From positions 124,001-188,000 of the forward strand of contig NZ_BDQK01000016.1 in the NCBI RefSeq assembly GCF_003864295.1: DNA of 64,000 nucleotides, given 5' to 3'. The position numbers were made by a program, and so were the translations under genes. This DNA is from Aphanothece sacrum FPU1. Lineage in GTDB: Bacteria > Cyanobacteriota > Cyanobacteriia > Cyanobacteriales > Microcystaceae. Below are positions 16,180 through 23,482 of this stretch, in pieces. The notes beneath the pieces were generated by a model that saw only the letters and a list, made by a program, of their open reading frames with translations, was not told the DNA's origin and searched no databases. Numbering within the stretch: the stretch's first letter is position 1; the number at the start of each line of letters is the position of its first letter.

Positions 16180-17781
16180 TTAAGCTTTTTTGAACTTTTG
16201 AAGAATACGAGACAATAGAATATCAACTTCTGGTAACTTTAAGGGTATAGCCAATAAGAGAAATAAGCCAAAGGCAACCCCAACTGCGACACTTAATTGT
16301 AATAATTGAAATAATAAATTATCACTTCCTAAAAATTGTTCCCATAACCCACAGACTCCCCAACTGCCTAAACCAGCTATAACACTAATTCCTGTTAATG
16401 CTAATAGAGATATTCCCCACTCTTTAAGCGGTAAACCATTAAGACGCTTATGAAGAATTCCTAAAAATATAATCATTGAGATAACATTAACTCCAACCGT
16501 AGCAAATACTAATCCAGGAGTACCCAAAGGTTTGTATAATAAAAAATCAAGCAAACCATTGAAAAAAATATTTAAAATACTTACTTTAAAAGGAGTTTCT
16601 CCATCCCCTAACGCATAAAATACCCTTACTAAAATATCTCGACCTAAATAAAAGAACATTCCCACACCATAAGCCATCAAAACCGGAATAACTATATCAG
16701 AATCTGCTGATTTAAACGCCCCCCGTTGATAAATTAGGCGAATAATAGGGGAAGCCAAAGCAATAAAAATAGCAGTAAAAGGTAACATCGTCAAAGCAGT
16801 TAATAAAAGTCCCTGACGAATTCTTAATTTTAATTCCGTCCAATTTTCAGGGGCCGCTAAACGAGAGAAAACAGGCATAAATGGCACTAAAATCATATTA
16901 GAAATAATCCCCAAAGGCGTTAAGACAATAAAATTGCCATAACGCATAGCGGCCGCCGCATTAGGAATAAAAGAAGCAAAAAATAAATCAGTATAAACAT
17001 TAATATGTAACATCCCTGATGATAGAGTAGCTGGGGCCATCACATTCATCACATCTTTCACCCCAGGAATACGCCAGTCAAAGCGTAAACGCAATTTACC
17101 TAGCCCTGACTGAATTTGTGCCATAATTTGACTTAACCACTGTAAAACCCCTCCTGCTAGGGTTCCTGCGGCTAATATTACTCCCCCTAATTGAATATAT
17201 TGAGGGGTGTTAATTTTGTCACCCACTTGCCAGGCCAAGACCCCAACTCCAATAATAACTGTTAAACTAGAGAATAAAGGGCTGATACTAGGCAACCAAT
17301 ATTGATCCGCCGCATTGAGTGTACCAAATCCAATACCAATGAGTCCGGCAAATAAAGCTAACGGGGCCATTATTTGTAATTGTTGCACAGCGATCGCTTT
17401 AGCTATTGGTTCTAAACCAGGGGCCAACAAATCAATACAAGTTCCGGCAAAGAAAATTAAAATTACTGTTACGAATAGTAGTAGAATACTAACTAAGGTA
17501 GTAACAGTTTCGACGATAGGGGCCGCTTCTGACTTATTACGTTTAGCAATGACACTAACTAAAGCACTATGAAAAGGGCCATTAATTCCACCGAGAAGAA
17601 TTAACAAAAAACCAGGGACAACATAAGCATAGGCGTAAGCATTAACCACAGGGCCAACCCCAAAAGCAGCAGCGATAACTTGTTCTCGGAATAACCCGAA
17701 TAGTTTACTAATGAGGGTAGCAAGAGCGACTATTCCAGCAATACCTACCAGGGAACGAGACTTTTTATTCTTATCAGACAC
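16180..17781 (-). CDS. murJ: lipid II flippase MurJ (MviN)
   Basis: 533 aa with about 14 membrane helices, the family's usual size. The N-terminal block SLVGIAGIVALATLISKLFGLFREQVIAAAFG is cut here only for length; it is diagnostic of MurJ, as are NGPFHSALV, the LAPGLEP loop and the internal RIYQRGAF-like LIYQRGAFK segment. MurJ moves undecaprenyl-linked peptidoglycan precursors across the cytoplasmic membrane. Adjacent genes are unrelated; it is transcribed alone, convergent with the rbp unit. In cyanobacteria murJ is usually essential. Confidence 0.93.
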   Translation of the reverse strand: MSDKNKKSRSLVGIAGIVALATLISKLFGLFREQVIAAAFGVGPVVNAYAYAYVVPGFLLILLGGINGPFHSALVSVIAKRNKSEAAPIVETVTTLVSILLLFVTVILIFFAGTCIDLLAPGLEPIAKAIAVQQLQIMAPLALFAGLIGIGFGTLNAADQYWLPSISPLFSSLTVIIGVGVLAWQVGDKINTPQYIQLGGVILAAGTLAGGVLQWLSQIMAQIQSGLGKLRLRFDWRIPGVKDVMNVMAPATLSSGMLHINVYTDLFFASFIPNAAAAMRYGNFIVLTPLGIISNMILVPFMPVFSRLAAPENWTELKLRIRQGLLLTALTMLPFTAIFIALASPIIRLIYQRGAFKSADSDIVIPVLMAYGVGMFFYLGRDILVRVFYALGDGETPFKVSILNIFFNGLLDFLLYKPLGTPGLVFATVGVNVISMIIFLGILHKRLNGLPLKEWGISLLALTGISVIAGLGSWGVCGLWEQFLGSDNLLFQLLQLSVAVGVAFGLFLLLAIPLKLPEVDILLSRILQKFKKA

Positions 17782-17920
17782 GGGATTTTAAGGAAAATGT
17801 TCAATGATCAATTATCTACTCTACATAATACTTTATGCGGTTTAAAACCCCTGATGCTAGTCAAGGGTCTATTTATGGAAAATTTGAGTTTAAAACCCCG
17901 TATCTTTAGGACGGCTTTGG

Positions 17921-17926
17921 TATAAT
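17921..17926 (+). promoter_or_regulatory. candidate -10 box for the peroxiredoxin gene
   Basis: A consensus TATAAT, 65 bp upstream of the ATG at 17992. No convincing -35 box is visible at 17-bp spacing, so this may be a type 2 cyanobacterial promoter. Position only; not tested. Confidence 0.4.
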
Positions 17927-17991
17927 GAATTGTGTGCAAGGATAATCAACCCCAGTTTATTTGTGGGGATTCACTTTAGGAATGAGTTATT

Positions 17992-18426
17992 ATGGCTTTA
18001 GCTGTTGGAAGTGTTGCCCCTGCCTTTACTACCATTGATGATGAAGGTAATACTGTTTCCTTGTCTGACTTTAAAGGCAAAGTTGTAGTTTTGTATTTCT
18101 ATCCCAAGGATGACACACCTGGTTGTACGAAAGAAGCTCAAAGCTTTCGGGATAATTATGAACAGTATCAAGATAAAGATATTGTGGTTTTAGGGGTCAG
18201 TATGGATGATCAAGCTTCTCATAAAAAGTTTAAGGAGAAATATGGTTTACCTTTTCAATTATTAGTAGATAAAGATGGCAGTTTAACTAAGGCCTATGAT
18301 GTTGATGGTGGTGGTTATTCTAAGCGAGTTACCTATATTATTGATGGAGAAGGTAAAATTAGTTCTGCTGATCAACAGGTTAATACGGGAACTCATGCTC
18401 AAGATATTTTAGAATCTATGGGTTAA
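17992..18426 (+). CDS. bcp: thioredoxin-dependent peroxiredoxin, BCP/PrxQ type
   Basis: 144 aa. The motif FYPKDDTPGCTKEA holds the peroxidatic Cys45, and the thioredoxin fold continues through VLGVSMDDQASHKKFKEKYG and LPFQLLVDKDG. The enzyme reduces hydrogen peroxide and alkyl peroxides at the expense of thioredoxin. In most PrxQ proteins a resolving Cys lies five residues after the first; here that position is Gln50 and no second Cys is present, so this is a 1-Cys version needing an external thiol. The ATG follows AGGAATGAG. It is divergent from murJ. Confidence 0.93.
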   Translation: MALAVGSVAPAFTTIDDEGNTVSLSDFKGKVVVLYFYPKDDTPGCTKEAQSFRDNYEQYQDKDIVVLGVSMDDQASHKKFKEKYGLPFQLLVDKDGSLTKAYDVDGGGYSKRVTYIIDGEGKISSADQQVNTGTHAQDILESMG

Positions 18427-18438
18427 TTAACTGTATTA

Positions 18439-18522
18439 GGATGCGTCGGGGACGCATCCTCACTAAACTACATTATTAAACTACATTATTAAACTACGTT
18501 TTGATGCGTTGGGAACGCATCC
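18439..18522. repeat. paired GGATGCGT palindromes with AAACTACATTATT tandem units
   Basis: Two palindromes (18439-18459 and 18503-18522) with arms GGATGCG/CGCATCC flank short tandem units of about 13 bp reading AAACTACATTATT. The same palindrome type ends the repeat at 10585-10671. Non-coding. Confidence 0.6.
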
Positions 18523-18598
18523 TACTAAAATGACTATCTTAATTATAAACTGTTATAGTTTTAAGTATATAAATAATTACATGAGGAGCATTGTTACC

Positions 18599-19063
18599 AT
18601 GAAGAAACTACTTGTCTTGTTACCTATTTTATTAGGTATTGTGGCTATCCCTACTAAAATCTTAGCTCATGCAGTAGAAACTAACTATTTATTGTCTAAT
18701 CAATTAGAGTTTCAAACAAAATATAGCACAGGAGAACCGTTAAAAGGAGCAAAAGTTATGGTTTACGCGCCTAATAATCCTGATAAACCTTGGATGGAGG
18801 GAAAAACAGACGAAGAAGGACGATTTTCTTTTTTACCCGATAAATCTATAAAAGGAGATTGGCAAGTTGAAATTTTACAAGAAGGTCATGAAGATTATTT
18901 AACAGTTCCAGTTGATGAAAAAGGCATTGAAGTTGATAAGATTAGTCAAAAAGATCAACAAGATCTTCACTATAGTTCCAGTGCTTTAAGTCCTATTGAA
19001 AGTCTCATAATTACTGCTGGAATTGGAGCAAGTTGGTTTGTATTTTTACGGAAAAAAGTTTAA
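18599..19063 (+). CDS. secreted or membrane-anchored carboxypeptidase-regulatory-like protein
   Basis: 154 aa from the ATG at 18599, chosen because AGGAG lies 10 bases upstream and a signal peptide follows at once (KKLLVLLPILLGIVAIPTKILA). The mature domain has the beta-sandwich pattern of carboxypeptidase-regulatory or DUF4198-type proteins: STGEPLKGAKVMVYAPNN, then KTDEEGRFSFLPD and GDWQVEI. A C-terminal helix SLIITAGIGASWFVFL ends in RKKV, anchoring it to a membrane. Relatives often sit near nickel/cobalt transporters, but none is present here. The substrate or partner is unknown. Confidence 0.7.
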   Translation: MKKLLVLLPILLGIVAIPTKILAHAVETNYLLSNQLEFQTKYSTGEPLKGAKVMVYAPNNPDKPWMEGKTDEEGRFSFLPDKSIKGDWQVEILQEGHEDYLTVPVDEKGIEVDKISQKDQQDLHYSSSALSPIESLIITAGIGASWFVFLRKKV

Positions 19064-19070
19064 ATAAAAA

Positions 19071-19168
19071 TGTAGGGGCGGGTTGATTTAACTTATTTTT
19101 GAGCATCATAAATACAGAAAAAAACCCGCCCCTACAAAAATCCGCCCCTACAAAAATCCTGCCTCTAC
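19071..19168. repeat. dispersed TGTAGGGGCGGGTT hairpin repeat, copy 1
   Basis: The left arm TGTAGGGGCGGGTT pairs with AACCCGCCCCTACA about 55 bp later, followed by two degenerate repeats of CCGCCCCTACAAAAAT. The same element in inverted orientation is at 62597-62686. Confidence 0.65.
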
Positions 19169-19285
19169 AAAAAATCCACGATAGAAGCTCGTACTACAAT
19201 AAATAAGCCATAGTGTATTAATCTACTAATATATTTAACAAAAGTAATACAATTATTAGAGGTTTTAGCTAAAAGAGAGGCATTC

Positions 19286-19639
19286 ATGACATCAGGCGAA
19301 AAAATCGGCATTATTACGGCCACCATAGAGGAAAAGGGAAGCAGAGGAAGTGAAGATACGGGTGGGAGACTAATAAGAGAAGCTATCATTCCTGAAGTTA
19401 TGGGGGTGAGGCGAACTGAGGTGGAGTTAGATAAGCTAAAAGCGGAAATTAAGGCATTTATCGGGGCTATGAGAGAAATGCTCGATGAAGCTGATCCCCC
19501 TAATAGTCAAATGAGATTAGAAGAAGTAGAATTATCTGTCGAGATTAATGGTGAGGGAAAGGTTAGTTTATTGGGAATAGGAGGGAAAGCAGGAGGAAAA
19601 GGCGCAATGACCTTCAAATTTAAGCGAAAAGATGGCTAA
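19286..19639 (+). CDS. effector-associated (Pepco/Trypco1-like) small protein
   Basis: 117 aa. The N-terminus GEKIGIITATIEEKGS is beta-rich, a helix follows (VELDKLKAEIKAFIGAMREM), and the C-terminus EVELSVEINGEGKVSLLGIG ends in a Gly-rich GGKAGGKGAMTFKFKRK. This strand-helix-strand layout with a Gly-rich last hairpin resembles the small domains described next to caspases and trypsins in bacterial conflict systems; assignment to Pepco rather than Trypco1 is by gene context. The ATG has AGAGAGG 6 bases upstream. It overlaps the caspase start by 8 bp, implying translational coupling and joint function. Confidence 0.65.
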   Translation: MTSGEKIGIITATIEEKGSRGSEDTGGRLIREAIIPEVMGVRRTEVELDKLKAEIKAFIGAMREMLDEADPPNSQMRLEEVELSVEINGEGKVSLLGIGGKAGGKGAMTFKFKRKDG

Positions 19640-21326
19640 GAATTGGGCGATCGCTATTGGTGTCAATCATTATGATAATCTCAAAAACCTTCATTTTGCT
19701 AAACGGGATGCGGAGGCTATAGATATATGGTGTAAACATCCCCTAGAAGGTAATTTTGACAGAGTTTTTCTATTTACAGAAGATTCCCCTGCAATACCAG
19801 TTAATCCCCCCATTTCTACTAAACCAACTTACGGCAGTCTCAGAAGATTTCTCCGAGCGCAATTTGATACACCCTTATTAGGTGCGGGGGATAATTTATG
19901 GTTCTTTTTTGCTGGACATGGTAAACGTGATCAAGATCGGGATTATTTGATGTTATCTGATAGTGATCCTGGTGATGTGGCCGGAAGTGCGCTATCTGTA
20001 AGTTGGATAACTGAGCGTTTACGACGGTGTGGGGCGGATAATGTGGTATTATTCCTGGATGCTTGCCGTTCGGATGGCAGTCGAGATGGTAGAGGTATAG
20101 GTTTAGAACAACCTCAAGGGGTGATCACTTTTTATGGGTGTGACCCGAAAATGGTGTCTTATGAGATTGACGAACTACAACAAGGTGCTTTTACCTATGC
20201 CCTGTTAGAAGCTCTCAGAATCAAAGGAACTGACAACTGTGCGACCGTAGAACGTCTTTATGATAGATTACGTTATCGTGTGCCAGAAATTGTCACACGC
20301 TATCAAAAACCCCTTATTCAGCGTCCCTATGCGATCGCGGAACCGGTCACAAAATATCATTTAATCCTGTTACCTCAACAAGCAACCCTAAAAGATGCAG
20401 AAACCCTCAAATTAGACGCTGTGAGGGAAGAAAGAAGGAAAAATTATGCTCTAGCTAGGCAGTTGTGGATTAGGGTGTTAGCTATTTCACCCGCAGATAG
20501 AGACGCGATCGATGCTATTGAAGATTTAGCAAGGTCAGGAAATAGACAAAACAGGGACATTAGGCCTTCTAATGAACCATCAAGCAATAGAGGAACAAGA
20601 CAAGTAAGGAATGTAAGACCACCTATATCATTACCGACCTTACCCACTATCAGGGTGACTCGCAGACAGATACTAACAACACTGGGTTTAACAGGGGCAG
20701 GAATCACCGTATTTGGGGTAGGAAAGGGGATACAACAACATTTAGCTAACTTACCTCCATCTGAACCTTTACCCAGTGCTAAAACGGGAAAATTCGAGTT
20801 TCCAGTAGTGACAGTTAACAACAAAGGGGAAGAAATTAAGCGTGAAACGAAACAAGCAGAATATAGAGCAGAATATTTAAACAAAAATGTGCTTTTAGAG
20901 ATGGTGTCCATCCCTGGTGGAACTTTTATGATGGGAACGGAGGATGCTGAAATTGAGAGATTGGTGAAAAAGTTTAACTGGGACGGTTTCAGAAGGGAAA
21001 AACCCCAACATGAGGTAACAGTTCCAGCTTTTTGGATGGGTAAATATCCCATTACCCAAAAACAATGGAAGGCGATCGCCGCTTTAAGCAAAATAGATAT
21101 TGATCTTCAACCAGACCCATCATTTTTCAAAGGGGATGACCGTCCTGTAACAAATGTTAGCTGGAATGAGTCTGTAGAGTTCTGTAAGCGACTATCCAAG
21201 CTAACGGGCAAAGATTATCGCCTACCCTCAGAAGCAGAGTGGGAATACGCTTGTAGGGCAGGAACAACCACTCCTTTTCATTTTGGGGAAACTATCACAG
21301 GGGATTTAGCTAATTATGAGGCCTAG
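19632..21326 (+). CDS. caspase family protein (metacaspase-like) fused to FGE-sulfatase domain, frameshifted
   Basis: 564 aa up to a premature stop. The N-terminal peptidase C14 domain has the dyad His96 (FFAGHGKR) and Cys145 (LFLDACRS) and the start [11 protein letters not shown]. Residues 265-300 resemble a TPR hairpin. A helix [20 protein letters not shown] (344-363) could be a membrane or Tat-like anchor, and an FGE-sulfatase/SUMF1 domain begins at [12 protein letters not shown] (425). The frame stops at TAG after NYEA, while the rest of the FGE domain continues in the +1 frame (21316-21714). Removing one C from GGCCTAG (21317-21323 area) restores [14 protein letters not shown]. Likely role: cell-death or conflict protease sensing ligands through its C-terminal domain. 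Confidence 0.85.
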   Translation: MAKNWAIAIGVNHYDNLKNLHFAKRDAEAIDIWCKHPLEGNFDRVFLFTEDSPAIPVNPPISTKPTYGSLRRFLRAQFDTPLLGAGDNLWFFFAGHGKRDQDRDYLMLSDSDPGDVAGSALSVSWITERLRRCGADNVVLFLDACRSDGSRDGRGIGLEQPQGVITFYGCDPKMVSYEIDELQQGAFTYALLEALRIKGTDNCATVERLYDRLRYRVPEIVTRYQKPLIQRPYAIAEPVTKYHLILLPQQATLKDAETLKLDAVREERRKNYALARQLWIRVLAISPADRDAIDAIEDLARSGNRQNRDIRPSNEPSSNRGTRQVRNVRPPISLPTLPTIRVTRRQILTTLGLTGAGITVFGVGKGIQQHLANLPPSEPLPSAKTGKFEFPVVTVNNKGEEIKRETKQAEYRAEYLNKNVLLEMVSIPGGTFMMGTEDAEIERLVKKFNWDGFRREKPQHEVTVPAFWMGKYPITQKQWKAIAALSKIDIDLQPDPSFFKGDDRPVTNVSWNESVEFCKRLSKLTGKDYRLPSEAEWEYACRAGTTTPFHFGETITGDLANYEA

Positions 21327-21714
21327 ACAAACCTTTGCTAATGAACCCCCAGGAAAATATCGAGGAGAAACGACCCCTGTAGGTCAATTTCCCCCCAATG
21401 GGTTTGGTTTATACGATATGCACGGGAATGTGTGGGAATGGTGCTTAGATCCTTGGCATGATAACTATAATGGCGCACCGAATGACGGTAGTGTGTGGGA
21501 TGAGCAGAGTCTGGCGACAAATAATGATGAATATATTGTAAAGAATTATAAAAAACTATTGACAGATGAGCAATTTCGTGTACTGCGGGGCGGTTCCTGG
21601 GGCAACAATCCTTATAACTGCCGTTCTGCTATCCGCGTCATCGACTATACGCGCGACAACCACGACGATTATAACGGTTTTCGTCTGGTATGCCTGTTCG
21701 GTAGACCTCTTTAA
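21316..21714 (+). pseudogene. C-terminal FGE-sulfatase part of the frameshifted caspase gene
   Basis: This continues the upstream caspase gene in the +1 frame. The FGE/CLec-fold blocks are [33 protein letters not shown] and [19 protein letters not shown], ending GFRLVC. The apparent ATG at 21316 is an internal codon, not a real start. The final 25 codons before GFRLV show adenine-site diversification as in DGR variable regions. If the one-base insertion is real, this part is translated only through frameshifting; otherwise it is a sequencing error and the gene encodes about 693 aa. Confidence 0.8.
21586..21714 (+). other. candidate DGR variable region (VR)
   Basis: Between RGGSW and GFRLVC (codons 21601-21675), 17 of 25 codons are AAC/AAT or differ from AAC/AAT only at the first two bases (ATC, GTC, GAC, CAC, TAT, GAT, GGC). 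Seven of the other eight codons (CCT, TGC, CGT, TCT, GCT, CGC, CGC) contain no A. This is the pattern left by adenine-specific mutagenic retrohoming. The segment sits at the ligand-binding end of a CLec fold, the usual DGR target site. No template repeat or reverse transcriptase was found in the window. Confidence 0.7.
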
Positions 21715-21792
21715 CCCTCTGCTCTTTTCCCCTATTGCCCTTTATCCTTCCGTCAAATTTTTTTTGGCAATTGTTACATTTCTTAACATAAA

Positions 21793-21827
21793 GATCCCCC
21801 TAAATCCCCCTTAAGAAGGGGGACTTT
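21793..21827. repeat. GATCCCCCTAAATCCCCC hairpin repeat, copy 1
   Basis: A C-rich arm, TTAAGAA loop and G-rich arm. A related longer inverted element occurs at 30657-30731. These are short non-coding palindromes; this one lies between the caspase cassette and the larger repeat at 21905. Confidence 0.5.
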
Positions 21828-21904
21828 GAGGAAAACCTGTCATTGCGAGGGGGTTTTATGACTGAAATTCTTGTTAAAAAGAGATGACCCCCCGAAGCAA
21901 TCTC

Positions 21905-22092
21905 GGTTCTACCGGACAAGTTATGCTAAATTATCACAAACAATGGACTTTAACTCTAAAGAGTTAAGCTATACAAACAAAGGTTGCCTACGCAACCTAG
22001 AATTTAGTCCGCCTTCGCGGACTTCGTTTCTATAGCATAAGGCTTTAGCCTTTTATTCATTATTAATTTAGCATAGTAAGTCCGGTAGAACC
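21905..22092 (-). repeat. hairpin repeat family, copy A (full-length with terminal inverted repeats)
   Basis: 188 bp with terminal inverted repeats of about 26 bp: GGTTCTACCGGAC at 21905 and its complement GTCCGGTAGAACC ending at 22092, each continuing into the ATGCTAAA/TTTAGCAT arms. Inside, read on the minus strand, are three hairpins: GTCCGC-GAAG-GCGGAC, AGGTTGC-GTAG-GCAACCT and TTAACTC-TTTA-GAGTTAA. It is an inverted copy of the repeat at 57097-57247 and shares its architecture with copies at 29771, 43477 and 43612. The 448-bp gap 21715-22162 holds only this and the smaller palindrome at 21793. Confidence 0.85.
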
Positions 22093-22162
22093 AAATCTCT
22101 AATCTTCGGCCAATAATGCCCTCTCGTAATGACATAAAAAATTGTTACTTTTTAATGATTCA

Positions 22163-23353
22163 TTATCTTTCAGTGGGAAAATTAAAACGAGTTTTAGGGG
22201 GAAGTTGTTGTTTAAACCATCCTCTACGCCAGAAAAAGAAAATAGAAGTTAAGGAAATTCCTAACATTACTCCTAAACAGATAAAATAGCCCCAATACCA
22301 ATTAAGTTCTGGCATATTAAAAGGAGAAGCTTCTGGATTAAAATTCATGCCATAAATTCCAGCAACAAAGGTTAAGGGAATAAAAATAGTAGAAACAATG
22401 GTCAATAATTTCATTACCTCATTAGTTTTATTACTAATTGAAGATAAATAGAGATTTAATAATCCTTCGAGAAGTTCATCTCCAGCATCGAGAGTTTCGA
22501 TTATTTGCAAACTATGATCATAACAATCTTTTAATCCTGTACGGGCTTTTTTGCTAAAAAAATTGGTATTTTCTTGAAGTAAAAATTCTAAAGCATTGCG
22601 TTGTGGCCAGATAGCACGATGTAAAATTAGTAACTCTTTTTTGGCTATATAAATCTTTTCTAAAGTTTTAAGACTGGCATTAAATAAAACTTCTTCTTCT
22701 AACCCAGCAATTCGCTCTCGAAAGCTTTCTAAAATTGGATAGTATCCATCAATAATAGCATCCCAAAGAGCATAAGTTAAATAATCTGTTCCCAGAGTTC
22801 TAATTTTTCCTTTGTTGTTAAGAATGCGTTCACGAACCAATTCAAAACAATCTTTTAGAGGTTCCTCTTGAAATGAAATAACATAGGTTTTACCTAAAAC
22901 TAAACTAACTTGTTCTAACCAAAATCCTTCTCCATAAGGTTTAGGAATTGCCATTTGAGCAATAATTAATAATTGTTCGGAAAATTCTTCAACTTTAGCC
23001 CGTTGTGGCACATTAACAACATCTTCAATTAAATAGCTATCTAATTGAAATATTTCTGCTATTTGTTGTAATATTTCCTCACTGCCTAATCCGGCAATAT
23101 CAAACCAAGAAACAGAGTCAGTATGAAGATAAGAAGCACAATTTTGAGGAGTTAAATTTTTAGATTTAATAGCTTTTTCAATGGTATAATCTATTAAGTT
23201 AATTTCTGTTGTTTGTGCATCTTGAGCAATGCGGAGAGTTCCTGGCATTGTACCTGGATGGTCATGACGATAATTGAGATAATCGTTATGATCAGTATGT
23301 TGCCTTTTTCGAGATCGTGGGTTCATTTTGTTAAAAGAACTTTGAATATTCAT
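22163..23353 (-). CDS. corA: CorA-type magnesium/cobalt transporter
   Basis: 396 aa from the ATG at 23353; other in-frame starts at 23380 (TTG) and 23326 are possible. A long cytosolic N-terminal domain is followed by two C-terminal membrane helices. The first ends in the selectivity motif YGMNF (IFIPLTFVAGIYGMNF), with the acidic loop NMPELNWYWGY, and the second is ICLGVMLGISLTSIFFFWRR, ending in basic residues. CorA forms a homopentameric divalent-cation channel in the cytoplasmic membrane. No operon partner; ndhF1 lies upstream on the same strand with a gap of about 130 bp. Confidence 0.92.
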   Translation of the reverse strand: MNIQSSFNKMNPRSRKRQHTDHNDYLNYRHDHPGTMPGTLRIAQDAQTTEINLIDYTIEKAIKSKNLTPQNCASYLHTDSVSWFDIAGLGSEEILQQIAEIFQLDSYLIEDVVNVPQRAKVEEFSEQLLIIAQMAIPKPYGEGFWLEQVSLVLGKTYVISFQEEPLKDCFELVRERILNNKGKIRTLGTDYLTYALWDAIIDGYYPILESFRERIAGLEEEVLFNASLKTLEKIYIAKKELLILHRAIWPQRNALEFLLQENTNFFSKKARTGLKDCYDHSLQIIETLDAGDELLEGLLNLYLSSISNKTNEVMKLLTIVSTIFIPLTFVAGIYGMNFNPEASPFNMPELNWYWGYFICLGVMLGISLTSIFFFWRRGWFKQQLPPKTRFNFPTER

Positions 23354-23482
23354 AATATTAACTGTTAATATCACAGGCAAGATGCCTGTGCCACAAGAGA
23401 CAGGATGGCTGTGTCATATTCTAGAAAAAAAGGGGCTTTAAGCCCCTATGATTAAGAAATCAATGGTCAATTTATGCTTAGT

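Noticed and set aside
18439-18522. Short tandem AAACTACATTATT units as a possible CRISPR
   Set aside because: No unique spacers and only about three units; it is a simple repeat between palindromes.
20444-21091. Minus-strand 215-codon ORF
   Set aside because: Antisense of the caspase-FGE gene; lacks a start context and resembles no protein.
21566-21814. Alternative frame across the variable region
   Set aside because: It overlaps the FGE end; the conserved RGGSW and GFRLV blocks fix the correct frame.
19286-22163. A reverse transcriptase or template repeat for the DGR
   Set aside because: Searched by eye here and in all listed frames; none present, so any DGR machinery must be outside the window.
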